In this document: piece by piece, positions 26,590 to 35,404 of the stretch | How the letters are laid out: every line of letters starts with the position of its first letter | How positions within the stretch are numbered: position 1 is the first letter of the stretch | Source: JAFGJQ01 sp964586145 | Lineage (GTDB): Bacteria > Planctomycetota > Phycisphaerae > UBA1845 | Assembly (NCBI GenBank): GCA_964586145.1 | Contig: CAZPHH010000010.1 | Span: 1 to 64,000, forward strand | Direction: 5' to 3' | Length of the DNA: 64,000 nt | Notes under the pieces: model-generated | The model's database searches: none | The model's input: the letters and a program-made list of their open reading frames with translations, nothing else | What the model was told of the DNA's origin: nothing | Translations under genes and position numbers: made by a program

Positions 26590-27093
26590 TCAATAGAACA
26601 CGGTCACGATCAGATGCGGATCGGCCTTTTTGCCCTCGAAGATGCCGATGGTCGAGGTGGCGAACTTGATCGTGATGCTGGGATCGGCATCCGCCCATTC
26701 ATTCACCTGCCGGTTCATGTAGGCGACCGCCCCCTCGTTCAGCTTCGCGTGGAAGGTGCGACACCGCGTCGCCGTGGGCACGTCGGGGTTGAGCGGCCGC
26801 TCCATGCCGAGATCGTCGAAGGTACCGCCGACGTGTGACTCACTACCAAAGGCCTTGACCTGCGTTTCGCCATCTCCGCGCCGGGAAATGGGTTCCTCGT
26901 CCGCCAGGGAGATGGACTCCATGTCCTCCGAGTTCTTGCCGGAAGCGGAGTGATCGGCAGCGGCCTCCGCCTCCTGGAGGCAGTGCGGGCAAAGCAACTT
27001 GCCGCCGTGATAGCCGGCGATGCCGGTATCCAGATGCTCCGTGTAGATCGTGGCTCCACAGCCCTGACACGCGCGTGTTCCGTCGCCAGCCAT
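26590..27093 (-). CDS. zinc-ribbon protein of unknown function
   Basis: 167 residues. The N-terminal 35 residues hold a four-Cys zinc ribbon (CQGC near residue 9 and CPHC near 35). After a low-complexity, acidic and Ser-rich linker comes a compact domain of about 65 residues with a striking conserved look: RCRTFHAKLNEGAVAY, QVNEWAD, ITIKFATSTIGIFEGKK and the C-terminal HLIVTVFY. The domain ends exactly at the C-terminus. I do not recognise the family. A zinc ribbon plus a small alpha/beta domain suggests nucleic-acid or protein binding; that is a guess. ATG at 27093 with AGGAG about eleven bases upstream. Confidence 0.75.
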   Translation of the reverse strand: MAGDGTRACQGCGATIYTEHLDTGIAGYHGGKLLCPHCLQEAEAAADHSASGKNSEDMESISLADEEPISRRGDGETQVKAFGSESHVGGTFDDLGMERPLNPDVPTATRCRTFHAKLNEGAVAYMNRQVNEWADADPSITIKFATSTIGIFEGKKADPHLIVTVFY

Positions 27094-27197
27094 GAGACCT
27101 GCACTCCTGAAGAAGTGATGAACACCAATCGCTGCGCCACAGTATACCCGGGGAACACGGAGCGAGCCAGGACCCCCGCCGCGCGGGACGGTCGCGA

Positions 27198-27884
27198 TCA
27201 GCGACGAGCCGCTGCCTCGCGACGCGCCTCCTCCAGGATGCGCATGCCGGAGCTGGTGCCGATCCGCGTGGCGCCGGCCGAGAGCATCCGCCGGGCGTCG
27301 GCCAGCGTCTGAATGCCCCCGGACGCCTTGACCTGCACGCCGGCCGGACGAACGATGCAGTGCATCAGCCAGACGTCCTCGAACGTGGCCCCCCCGCTGG
27401 CGAAACCGGTGGAGGTTTTGACAAAATGGGCCCCCGCCTCGACGGCCAGCCGGCACGCGGTGGCCTTTTCGTCCTCGTTCAGAAGGGCCGTTTCAATGAT
27501 CACCTTGCACAGGGCGTCCGCGCGACGGCACGTCGCCACCACCGCCTGAATGTCCCGCGCCACCGTGTCCGGGTCGCCGCCCCGCAGGGCGCCGATGTTA
27601 ATGACCATGTCGATTTCGCGGGCCCCCTGCCGGATCGCCCACAGCGATTCCGCCGCCTTCAGCGGGATCAGATGGGCCCCCAGCGGAAACCCCACCACCG
27701 AGCAGACCCGCACCCGGCTGGAAGCGAGCAGCCCGGCCGCCAGCTTCACGTAGGTCGGGTTGACGCAGACGGTGGCGAAGCCGTTCTCGGCAGCCTCGGC
27801 ACACAGGCGCCGAACGTCGGCGGCCGTGGCCTCCGGCTTCAGCAGGGTGTGGTCAATGCGGGCGGCAAGCTGTTCGGGTATCAC
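27198..27884 (-). CDS. deoC: deoxyribose-phosphate aldolase
   Basis: 228 residues, the normal DeoC length. Cleaves 2-deoxyribose 5-phosphate to glyceraldehyde 3-phosphate and acetaldehyde in nucleoside breakdown. The family blocks are present: ARIDHTLLKPEAT at the start, VCVNPTYV, SVVGFPLGA, EIDMVINIG, the Schiff-base Lys in FVKTSTGFASGGAT and the second Lys in QVKASGGI. The start is a GTG preceded by GGAGAG; a longer open frame to 28136 is mostly low-complexity and is rejected. No other deoxynucleoside genes are adjacent. Confidence 0.94.
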   Translation of the reverse strand: MIPEQLAARIDHTLLKPEATAADVRRLCAEAAENGFATVCVNPTYVKLAAGLLASSRVRVCSVVGFPLGAHLIPLKAAESLWAIRQGAREIDMVINIGALRGGDPDTVARDIQAVVATCRRADALCKVIIETALLNEDEKATACRLAVEAGAHFVKTSTGFASGGATFEDVWLMHCIVRPAGVQVKASGGIQTLADARRMLSAGATRIGTSSGMRILEEARREAAARR

Positions 27885-28125
27885 GGGACTCTCCCGCGGA
27901 TCAAGTTCGCGTTTCAGGGCGCCAGTTGACCCGTCCGCGGGGACGATGTCAAGCAGGCCTGCCGAACCCAAGCCCCGCCATTTCCACGCCAGGCCGGTCT
28001 CTCCTGAAACAAGCGGCGACCGGTTTCCGAATCCGTCGCCCAACGGTGTATAATGAGATGTCCGCGCCGTCCGGCCGGGTCCTGGGCGGTCGCGGAAGGA
28101 ATCCTTTTCCAGGAGGGAACGGAAG

Positions 28126-28506
28126 ATGCAAACCATCTACAAGCCGGATGTGTACACGAAGATCGTGCTGACCGTGATCGCCGTTTGCCTGGTATGGCTG
28201 TGCGTGGACCGGACGTCGCTGAGCACGCCCGCCTACGCGCAGGATCTCGGCGGGCGTGAAATCGCCGTGACGAATCTGTCGCTCAGGCAGCCGCCGGGGG
28301 AGCCGCCCCAGGTGGTGGCCGTCAAGATCGTCGGCTTCGAAATGCCGGGGGGAATCCCCGTCACGCTCTCCCGGGCCCCGACGACCCCGGTCACCATCGT
28401 GGGCGTGGACGTTTCGTCGGAGTGGGGACCGGCCAACACGCTGCCGGTCACGTTCCCGTCGAACGTGAACTACCCCACGACGTACGAACGCCGCGGTTCG
28501 CGGTGA
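28126..28506 (+). CDS. small exported or membrane-anchored protein of unknown function
   Basis: 126 residues. An N-terminal hydrophobic segment (about residues 12-28, KIVLTVIAVCLVWLCV) works as anchor or signal, followed by a Pro- and Val-rich region with a beta-like pattern (VVAVKIVGFEMPGGIPVTL; TPVTIVGVDVSS). No catalytic motif. The layout with a YTKIVLTVIAVCL start recurs, from memory, in small proteins of Planctomycetota. A strong AGGAGG lies nine bases before the ATG, so it is likely well translated. Genes on either side are on different units, so it may be monocistronic. Confidence 0.72.
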   Translation: MQTIYKPDVYTKIVLTVIAVCLVWLCVDRTSLSTPAYAQDLGGREIAVTNLSLRQPPGEPPQVVAVKIVGFEMPGGIPVTLSRAPTTPVTIVGVDVSSEWGPANTLPVTFPSNVNYPTTYERRGSR

Positions 28507-28579
28507 CGGCCGTCGAATGGCGGGTCGTTGGCCCGGGCTCGCTCGGAGTAGCCCGCCGGAGCAGCGCGTCAAGTTGCGT

Positions 28580-28660
28580 GTGGCATCTACGCACCGCTCC
28601 AGAGCGATGGCACACAGCGGTCGCACCACGGAGCACAACCGCCCCGGAGCGGTGCCACAA
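28580..28660. repeat. degenerate inverted-repeat element
   Basis: GCACCGCTCC at 28591-28600 is perfectly matched by GGAGCGGTGC at 28646-28655, 45 bases later; a TGTGGC-like and GCCACA-like flank extends both arms imperfectly. Further partial copies (CACCGCTCC/GGAGC) lie between the arms. It occupies the gap 28507-28783 before the glycosyltransferase. It could be a long hairpin in the leader RNA or a remnant of a small repeated intergenic element. Confidence 0.5.
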
Positions 28661-28783
28661 GGGCAACCTCGGGTGTCTGAGAGGCTCTCCCGGACCGTGG
28701 AATTCCGCGCGGCCAGCGCGTACGATGGGTGCGGCCCGCAATGGGTGCGGGCGCGGAGTGGACGGTACGGCTTGGCGCCATCC

Positions 28784-29491
28784 ATGCCCACGGACACGGA
28801 CCAAGGATCGGAAATCGCCCGGAGCACGTACGTCGTCGTGCCTGCGTTCAATGAAGGTGCGGCCATCGGCGACGTGCTCGCGGAGCTGGTCCGCGTGTAC
28901 CCCAACGTGGTGGTCGTGGACGACGGTTCGACGGACGGCACGTTTGACGCGGCCAGGGCGGTCACCCCATACGTCCTCCGGCACGCGCTGAACCGCGGCC
29001 AGGGCGCGGCGCTGCAGACGGGCGTGGACTTTGCGCTGCGGCGCGAAGCGAAGTATGTCGTGACCTTTGACGCGGACGGGCAGCATCGCGTCGAAGACAT
29101 CCGCGCCCTGCTGGAACCGCTGGCGGGCGGCGCCTGCGACGTGACACTCGGCTCCCGCTTCCTCGGCGTGAAATCGCAGATGCCCCGGTCCCGCCGGCTG
29201 CTGCTGCGGATGGCGGTCCTGTTCACCCGCATCACGAGCCGGCTGCCAATCACGGATGCGCACAACGGACTGCGCGCGTTCACCCGCGCCGCCGCCGAGC
29301 GCCTGGACATCTCGATGGACCGCATGGAGCATGCCAGCGAGGTGCTGGACATCATCCGGCGCTGCCGGCTGCGGTTCCGCGAGGTGCCGGTGCAGATTCG
29401 ATATACGGACTATTCGCTCGGGAAGGGGCAGTCGGCCCGCGACGCCCTTCGTGTACTGCTGCACTATCTCATTGGACGGGCTGTGCGATGA
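28784..29491 (+). CDS. family 2 glycosyltransferase
   Basis: 235 residues. A GT-A fold transferase: VVVPAFNEGAAIGDVLAEL at the start, VVVDDGSTDGT for nucleotide-sugar binding, and TFDADGQH with the metal-binding DxD. The closest type is the polyprenyl-phosphate or undecaprenyl-phosphate sugar transferase group without membrane segments. The ATG at 28784 begins right before the fold; the open frame upstream crosses an inverted repeat and is not coding. It overlaps the next gene by four bases (ATGA). The pair with DUF2304 is common and points to envelope polysaccharide or lipid-linked sugar synthesis. Confidence 0.92.
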   Translation: MPTDTDQGSEIARSTYVVVPAFNEGAAIGDVLAELVRVYPNVVVVDDGSTDGTFDAARAVTPYVLRHALNRGQGAALQTGVDFALRREAKYVVTFDADGQHRVEDIRALLEPLAGGACDVTLGSRFLGVKSQMPRSRRLLLRMAVLFTRITSRLPITDAHNGLRAFTRAAAERLDISMDRMEHASEVLDIIRRCRLRFREVPVQIRYTDYSLGKGQSARDALRVLLHYLIGRAVR

Positions 29492-29895
29492 ACCCCTGGC
29501 AACTCAATCCGTTTCAAATCGTGCTGTTGTTGCTCATCGCGGGCTTGCTGGCGGGCGGCGTTCTGGCGCTGCTGAAGGGCTGGCTCCGCCGCAGAGACGC
29601 GATTCTCTGGCTCCTCGTCTGGACGGCGGGCGCGATCGCCGTCGTGCGGCCGGACGTGACGTCGGTGATCGCCGACCTTCTCGGCATCGGGCGTGGGGCA
29701 GATCTGGTCTTCTACTGCGCGATTCCGATTCTCTCGTTCGGCATCTGGATGCTGTACATCCGCCTGCGCCGGGTCCGTCGCGAGATCACGTTGCTCGTTC
29801 GGCAGATGGCGATCCTGGAAGGAGAACTGTCCGCCCGCGGCGATGCCGGATCGAGGTCGCAAGGTCCGTCGCCCCGCGGGCCGTCCGCCCCGTGA
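29488..29895 (+). CDS. DUF2304 membrane protein
   Basis: 135 residues with three hydrophobic segments (about residues 10-30, 40-57 and 73-92) followed by a helical, charged segment (RLRRVRREITLLVRQMAILE) predicted to form a short coiled coil. Size, topology and the tight link to a GT2 gene match the DUF2304 family. It starts inside the stop of the glycosyltransferase gene (ATGA), so it is coupled to it. The exact role is unknown; it may anchor or assist the glycosyltransferase at the membrane. Confidence 0.85.
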   Translation: MNPWQLNPFQIVLLLLIAGLLAGGVLALLKGWLRRRDAILWLLVWTAGAIAVVRPDVTSVIADLLGIGRGADLVFYCAIPILSFGIWMLYIRLRRVRREITLLVRQMAILEGELSARGDAGSRSQGPSPRGPSAP

Positions 29896-30036
29896 GCCTT
29901 CCAACGCCCGTCGGCCGAACCGGAACGGGCTCCGCAGACGCCTGCTCGTTGACAGAGGTAGCGGGGATGCCTAATCTTGCGGGCCCGGTGGGCTGCCCGA
30001 GGGGCGCCCGTTTGGCCCCGGAGTCCAGGTGGTCCC

Positions 30037-31119
30037 GTGAAACAAACCCCCCTGCATGACCTTCACGTTCAGATGGGCGCGAAGATGGTGGAGTTTGCCG
30101 GCTGGAACATGCCGGTGATGTACCGTTCCATCATCGACGAGCATAATCACACCCGCACGAAGTGCTCCGTTTTTGACGTGTCCCACATGGGACGACTGCG
30201 AGTCCGCGGGGACGATGCGTTCGATCTCCTTCAGCGGCTATGCACCCGAAACCTGGACGGAATGGGGCCCGGGGTCTGTCGCTATTCTCATATGTGCAAA
30301 GAGGATGGCGGCATTCTCGACGACCTGATCGTGTCCCGGTATGACGACGGATGGGGCATCGTATGCAACGCGTCCAACCGGGAGAAGATCGTCAACTGGA
30401 TCCGGTCGCACATCGGGAACCAGCAGGTCGAGCTGGTCGATGAGACGCTCGATACGGCCATGGTCGCACTCCAGGGGCCGTTGGCGCTCGATCTGGCGAA
30501 GGCCATGATCCCCATCGACCTGTCCGGGGTGAAGCGATACCGGTTCGCCTCCGGCGTGTACATGTTCACCCGGTACACCATCTTCCGCAGCGGCTACACC
30601 GGCGAGGATGGATACGAGGTGGTGGTGCCGGCCGGCGTCGTGAAGCTGCTCGCCGGCCAGTTGTTCCGCGAGGGGCCCGACGCGACCATTCGGCCGGCCG
30701 GCCTGGGGGCCAGAGACACGCTCCGCCTGGAGGCGGGCATGCCCCTCTACGGCCACGAACTCAGCGAGGACATCGACTCGGTGTCGGCCGGGCAGGCCTG
30801 GTGCGTGGACCTGGAGAAGGATTTCGTGGGCGCCGAGGCCATGCGGCGTGTCCAGGCGGCGGGCCGCGCCAGAACGCTGGTGGGCCTGGAACTGGAGGGA
30901 CGCCGGACCGCCCGCCAGCACTTTGCGGTGCTCCACAACGGCCAAACGGTGGGAGAAGTCACCAGCGGCTGCCTCAGTCCGACCCTGGGCAAGAGCGTCG
31001 CCATGGCTCTGATCGTCCCGGAGCACGCCGAGGCGGGAACCGAGCTGGCCGTGGATTTCGGCGGCAGGCCGAACGACGCCCGCGTGGTGAAGCTGCCGTT
31101 CTACAAACGGGCGAAGTAG
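30037..31119 (+). CDS. gcvT: glycine cleavage system T protein (aminomethyltransferase)
   Basis: 360 residues. Transfers the methylene group from the H-protein-bound intermediate to tetrahydrofolate and releases ammonia. Landmarks: KQTPLHDLH, MVEFAGWNMPVMY, DVSHMGRLRVRG, the folate site area SGYTGEDGYEV, the catalytic-region GLGARDTLRLEAGMPLYG and the C-terminal SPTLGKSVAMALI. The start is a GTG with AGGTGG nearby; a longer open frame from 29977 is not supported. gcvH follows 114 bases later. The P-protein genes are not in this window. I see no glycine riboswitch in the leader. Confidence 0.96.
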   Translation: MKQTPLHDLHVQMGAKMVEFAGWNMPVMYRSIIDEHNHTRTKCSVFDVSHMGRLRVRGDDAFDLLQRLCTRNLDGMGPGVCRYSHMCKEDGGILDDLIVSRYDDGWGIVCNASNREKIVNWIRSHIGNQQVELVDETLDTAMVALQGPLALDLAKAMIPIDLSGVKRYRFASGVYMFTRYTIFRSGYTGEDGYEVVVPAGVVKLLAGQLFREGPDATIRPAGLGARDTLRLEAGMPLYGHELSEDIDSVSAGQAWCVDLEKDFVGAEAMRRVQAAGRARTLVGLELEGRRTARQHFAVLHNGQTVGEVTSGCLSPTLGKSVAMALIVPEHAEAGTELAVDFGGRPNDARVVKLPFYKRAK

Positions 31120-31233
31120 CGTTCGGCCGCGGAGGGCCGGACGTGTGTGAAATCCGCCCGACGCCCGCACGTGGGGGGCCGGGCAAGAACCCGATCGGGC
31201 CCGCCGGCCCGGTCCGTTTGCCAGGAAAGTCCG

Positions 31234-31614
31234 ATGAGCTATCCGAACGACCGCAGGTACACCGAGTCGCATGAGTGGGTGCAGGTGCAGGGCAACGTCG
31301 TCACGATGGGCATCACGCAATTCGCGGCTGACGAACTGACGGACATCACGTACGTGGAGTTGCCGGCCGTCGGAACGGCGGTCCGCGCGGGCGAGCCGTG
31401 CGGGGAGATCGAGTCCGTCAAGGCCACGTCGGAGTTCCTCTGCGCCGTGAACGGGAAAGTGACGGCCGTCAATACCGACCTGGCGGACCACCCGGAGTGG
31501 GTCAACCAGGACGCCTACGGCAAGGGATGGATGGTGAAGATCGAGTTGGCGGACTCGGGGATTCCGGGCGATCTGATGGATGCCGAGGGCTACGCGCGGC
31601 ACGTATCCGGCTGA
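31234..31614 (+). CDS. gcvH: glycine cleavage system H protein
   Basis: 126 residues. Carries the aminomethyl group on a lipoyl-lysine between the P, T and L proteins. The lipoylation site is the Lys in EIESVKATSE near residue 64. Other family blocks: RYTESHEWV, MGITQFAADELTDITYVELP and GWMVKIELAD. The ATG at 31234 has AGGAAAG just upstream. It follows gcvT on the same strand, so both are probably one transcript; the next gene begins 96 bases later. Confidence 0.97.
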   Translation: MSYPNDRRYTESHEWVQVQGNVVTMGITQFAADELTDITYVELPAVGTAVRAGEPCGEIESVKATSEFLCAVNGKVTAVNTDLADHPEWVNQDAYGKGWMVKIELADSGIPGDLMDAEGYARHVSG

Positions 31615-31710
31615 CGCGGGGCCGCAGAAAGCATGGAGGCGAACGCGGGCACACCAAGCCGGCAAGGGCATCGGCGCCCCACAAGGCACGACGCCGGGAG
31701 AAGGACGAGG

Positions 31711-34116
31711 ATGACGAAGGCGGCTGCGAAAGAGCGTATGGCAGGGCCGGGCGACGTGAAGCGCGACCCGGTGTTCGGTCCGACGAGCGACGTGGAAATC
31801 CGCGCCCTGGAGCGCAGCGGGTACGGCTTTCTGTACCGGCCGGAGGAGAAGATCCCTTCGATCATCGTGGAGAACTTCCCGGCCCTGGGTCGGCTGACCG
31901 CGGTACGGTTCCTGGAGTGGGCGCTGGAAAACCCGGAGGGCGTCGTGTCTCTGCCCACCGGAAAAACGCCGGAGTACTTCATCAAGTATGTGCAGTCGTT
32001 CCTGGCAAACTGGACCCGCAAATCAACCCGGCAGACGCTGGACGAGATGGGGCTGGCCACGGAGTGCAAGCCCAACCTGGCCGGTCTTCGTTTCGTGCAG
32101 ATCGACGAGTTCTACCCCATCGATTCGAAACAGCACAACAGCTTCTACTATTACGTCCGGAAGTATTACATGAAGGGTTTCGGGCTGGATCCGGCCCGCG
32201 CCCTGCTGATCGATCCGTGCCGCATCGGGCTGCCGGCGGGCATGTCGCTGACGGACGTGTTCCCGGACATGACGGTGGACCTCACGCTGCGGGTGCGCAA
32301 GGCGAAGTCCCTGCAGGAGAAGCATCAGCAGCAGGTGCTGCATGAGGTCGACCAGTTCTGCACGGAGTATGAGCGGAAGATCCGCGACATGGGCGGTCTG
32401 GGGTTTTTCCTGGGCGGCATCGGGCCGGACGGACACGTGGGGTTCAACATCAAAGGGTCGGACTTCTACTCCACGACCCGGCTGATCGACGCAAACTACG
32501 AGACGAAGGCGGCGGCGGCCACCGACCTGGGCGGGATGGAGGTGGCGCGGCACAAGCGGCTCATCACCATCGGTCTGCGAACGATCACACACAACCCCAG
32601 CACGGTGGCCATCATCATCGCGGCCGGCGAGGCCAAGGCGGGCATCGTGGCCCGGACGATTCACGCCGAGCGCAGCAACCAGTACCCCGGCTCGGTGCTC
32701 GCCGAGCTGCCCAACGCCCGGTTCTTCCTGACGCGCGGAGCGGCTTTGAAACTGCCGAACCGCACGTTCGTTGATTTCCAGCGCAGCGCGGACCTCACGC
32801 CGGAACGCACGCACCGAATCGTGATGGATCTGTCCCTGTCCACGGGCAAACCGATCCGCACCCTGGGCAAGGCCGACTTCGAGCAGGATCGGTTCGGCAA
32901 CGAACTGCTCAAACGGACCGGACTCACCGCCGAGCAGCTCCGCAGCCAGACGGAGTCCGTGGTGCTGGAGAGCCTGGGGCGGGGCAACCGGATGATCGAG
33001 AAGAGGACGTTCCTGCACACGGCGCCGCACCACGACGACATCATCCTGGGGTACCTGCCCTTCGTCACGAACCTGGTCCGCCGCAGCAGCACCAAGCACT
33101 ACTTCGCGTACCTGACCTCCGGCTTTACGGCAGTCACCAATCTGTACATGCACGGCGTCATCGGCGACCTCCTGAGCTTCCTGGAACGGGGCGAGTTCAA
33201 CGGACTGCTCAAGACAAACTACTTCGAGCCCGGCAACGCGGCCGCGGCGCGGATCGATACGTCGTTCTATCTGCAGGGCGAGGCCCGGCACCACGAAGAC
33301 AAAAGGCGGGCCGCCACCGCCCGCCGACTTCTGCGGAACATGATCGAGGTGTACGAGGACGACAGCGTCGAGAACATCAGACAACGCTGCATGGAGCTGC
33401 TGAATTACTTCGCCACGCAGTACCCCGGCAAGAAGGACATGGCCATCGTACAGCAGCTCAAGGGGCGCATCCGCGAGTGGGAATCCGACCTGAAGTGGGC
33501 GTACTTCGGGTTCACCGGAGACACGGTGCGCCACCTGCGGCTCGGGTTCTACAAGGGAGACGTCTTCACCGAAGCGCCGCGGATCGACCGCGACGTGCCT
33601 CCGATTCTGCAGTTGCTGCACGAGGTGAATCCGGACGCCGTGACCGTGGCCTTCGACCCCGAGGGCAGCGGCCCGGACACGCACTACAAGGTGCTGCAGG
33701 CGGTGTCCCAGGCGCTCAAGGAGTACGAGGCGCAGACCAGCCGACACGACCTGAAGGTCCTGGGCTACCGAAACGTGTGGTTCGAGTTCCACCCCTCCGA
33801 GGCAAACCTCTACGTGCCGACGTCCCTCACGCACCTGAACAACATGGAGGCCTGCTTCGAAACCTGCTTCAGCACGCAGAAGGCGGCCTCCTTCCCGAGC
33901 TACCAGATGGACGGACCGTTCTCCCGCCTGGCCCGGAAAATCCAGGTCAAGCAGTTCGAGCAGCAGGTCAAGACGTTCCTGGGCGAAGACTTCTTCGTCT
34001 ACAACGAAGACCACGGCCTGCGGGCCTGCCGGGGCATCGTGTACCTCCGGGAGATGGAGCTGGCCGAGTTCTACACCAAGTCCGCGGAACTCCGGCAGAT
34101 CGCCGAGGCCGTCTGA
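31711..34116 (+). CDS. NagB-like glucosamine-6-phosphate deaminase fused to PIG-L/LmbE-like domain
   Basis: 801 residues. The first half (about residues 20-380) is NagB-like: VSLPTGKTPEYFIKY binds the phosphate, RFVQIDEFYPIDS and GGIGPDGHVGFN carry the catalytic residues. The second part begins near residue 430 with HTAPHHDDIILGY, the zinc motif of the PIG-L/LmbE deacetylase family, and continues to about residue 760 with long helical inserts. Fusions of this kind are known in Bacteroidota and Planctomycetota and probably process amino sugars, but here the region between the two domains and the C-terminal part are longer than usual. The start is an ATG with GGAG and AAGG upstream. A GlmU-like gene follows 34 bases later. 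Confidence 0.88.
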   Translation: MTKAAAKERMAGPGDVKRDPVFGPTSDVEIRALERSGYGFLYRPEEKIPSIIVENFPALGRLTAVRFLEWALENPEGVVSLPTGKTPEYFIKYVQSFLANWTRKSTRQTLDEMGLATECKPNLAGLRFVQIDEFYPIDSKQHNSFYYYVRKYYMKGFGLDPARALLIDPCRIGLPAGMSLTDVFPDMTVDLTLRVRKAKSLQEKHQQQVLHEVDQFCTEYERKIRDMGGLGFFLGGIGPDGHVGFNIKGSDFYSTTRLIDANYETKAAAATDLGGMEVARHKRLITIGLRTITHNPSTVAIIIAAGEAKAGIVARTIHAERSNQYPGSVLAELPNARFFLTRGAALKLPNRTFVDFQRSADLTPERTHRIVMDLSLSTGKPIRTLGKADFEQDRFGNELLKRTGLTAEQLRSQTESVVLESLGRGNRMIEKRTFLHTAPHHDDIILGYLPFVTNLVRRSSTKHYFAYLTSGFTAVTNLYMHGVIGDLLSFLERGEFNGLLKTNYFEPGNAAAARIDTSFYLQGEARHHEDKRRAATARRLLRNMIEVYEDDSVENIRQRCMELLNYFATQYPGKKDMAIVQQLKGRIREWESDLKWAYFGFTGDTVRHLRLGFYKGDVFTEAPRIDRDVPPILQLLHEVNPDAVTVAFDPEGSGPDTHYKVLQAVSQALKEYEAQTSRHDLKVLGYRNVWFEFHPSEANLYVPTSLTHLNNMEACFETCFSTQKAASFPSYQMDGPFSRLARKIQVKQFEQQVKTFLGEDFFVYNEDHGLRACRGIVYLREMELAEFYTKSAELRQIAEAV

Positions 34117-34150
34117 GGCGCCGGCGCCGCCCTGCAGGAAGGCAGAAACC

Positions 34151-35404
34151 ATGACACGGCCTGTCGCGGTGTTCGAAGATGCGGAGCACGTCTGGCTCGG
34201 CCCGCTGACGTATACGCGGCCCGCCTGCCGACTTCGCTGCGGAATCCAGACCCTCTGGGAAAAGATCGCCGCCGCCTACCCTGGGGCGCCCATCGTGCTG
34301 CACGCGCGCAATTACGTGGCCCCGGTCGTCGCGGAGGAAATCCCTCAGGTCACCGTCAATCATCTGACCGCACCGGCGGCCCTCCTGGTCAACGGCCGGC
34401 TGATCGCCCCGGCCGACCTGGCCGACCGGGTTCCCCTGGACGGCCCGGACGCGACCTATTGGCATGAGGGCACGGTTGTGGCCGTACGGATCAGCGGCCC
34501 GCGGTGTGGCGAACTCGCCGGCCTGCTCCCGCGAGGCCCCCTGCCCGACGGATGGGCGGACGGACTGCCCCGGCACGATGTGGACGTGCCCCTGGTTCGC
34601 TACCCGTGGGACATGGTCCAGCACAATCCGGGGCAGATCGCGGCGGACTTCGACCGCCTGCGACTGGGCGGCCGGATCGAGGGAACGGTCCACCCGTCCG
34701 CTGTGCTGGATCGGCCGGAACGCATTTACGTGGCGCCCGGAGCGGAGGTCGCGCCCGGCGCGATTCTCCTGGGCAGCCACGGGCCGATCGCCATCGGAGA
34801 AGGTTCCATCGCGATGGCCGGCTCGGTGGTGGAAGGCCCGGTGGCCCTGGGCCCGCACGGCGCGATCAAGATGCTCTCCAAGATTTACGAGGGCACCAGC
34901 ACGGGAGAATACTGCAAAATCGGGGGAGAAGTCGGGGCCTGCATTTTTCAGGCCTACACCAGCAAGCAGCACGACGGATACTTGGGACACAGTTACTTCG
35001 GGGAATGGATCAACATCGGCGCCGACGCGAACAACTCCAATCTGAAGAACAACTACGGCACGGTGCGGGTGGCCCTGAACGGGCAGGAGATCGACTCCGG
35101 CCTGCTGTTCGTGGGCAGCACGGTGGGCGACCACACCAAGTTCGGCATCAACAGCATGATCAACACGGGCACGGTGATCGGGGTCGGGTGCAACCTGTTC
35201 GGCGCCGACTTCCCGCCGAAACACGTGCCGTCCTTCTGCTGGGGCGGAGCGGCCGGGTTCATCGAGCACGAGTTTGCCCGGTTCCTCGCCACCGCGCAAA
35301 AGGTCATGGCTCGACGGAAGCGAGATCTGACGCCGGCATACCGGCGAATGCTGGAGACGGTGTTCACACAGACTGCGAACGAACGCAACCGGGTAGTCGC
35401 TTGA
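34151..35404 (+). CDS. GlmU-like sugar-phosphate nucleotidyltransferase/acetyltransferase
   Basis: 417 residues. It starts with a small N-terminal region of the NTP-transferase-4 type (VFEDAEHVWLGPLTYTRPACRLRCGIQTLWEKI). The C-terminal part (about residues 180-360) has hexapeptide-like turns of a left-handed beta-helix (IYVAPGAEVAPGAILLGS; GSIAMAGSVVEGP; NIGADANNSNLKNNYG). This is the layout of the bacterial GlmU-like family found beside NagB-like genes. It likely makes UDP-GlcNAc or a similar nucleotide sugar from amino-sugar phosphates. It is 34 bases after the NagB fusion, so the two probably form an amino-sugar unit. ATG start. Confidence 0.87.
   Translation: MTRPVAVFEDAEHVWLGPLTYTRPACRLRCGIQTLWEKIAAAYPGAPIVLHARNYVAPVVAEEIPQVTVNHLTAPAALLVNGRLIAPADLADRVPLDGPDATYWHEGTVVAVRISGPRCGELAGLLPRGPLPDGWADGLPRHDVDVPLVRYPWDMVQHNPGQIAADFDRLRLGGRIEGTVHPSAVLDRPERIYVAPGAEVAPGAILLGSHGPIAIGEGSIAMAGSVVEGPVALGPHGAIKMLSKIYEGTSTGEYCKIGGEVGACIFQAYTSKQHDGYLGHSYFGEWINIGADANNSNLKNNYGTVRVALNGQEIDSGLLFVGSTVGDHTKFGINSMINTGTVIGVGCNLFGADFPPKHVPSFCWGGAAGFIEHEFARFLATAQKVMARRKRDLTPAYRRMLETVFTQTANERNRVVA

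Noticed and set aside
29896..30036. Glycine riboswitch before gcvT
   Set aside because: I could not find the conserved core segments or paired domains.
32023..34152. Long minus-strand open frame (709 aa) opposite the NagB/PIG-L fusion
   Set aside because: Antisense of a gene with clear catalytic motifs; no own features.
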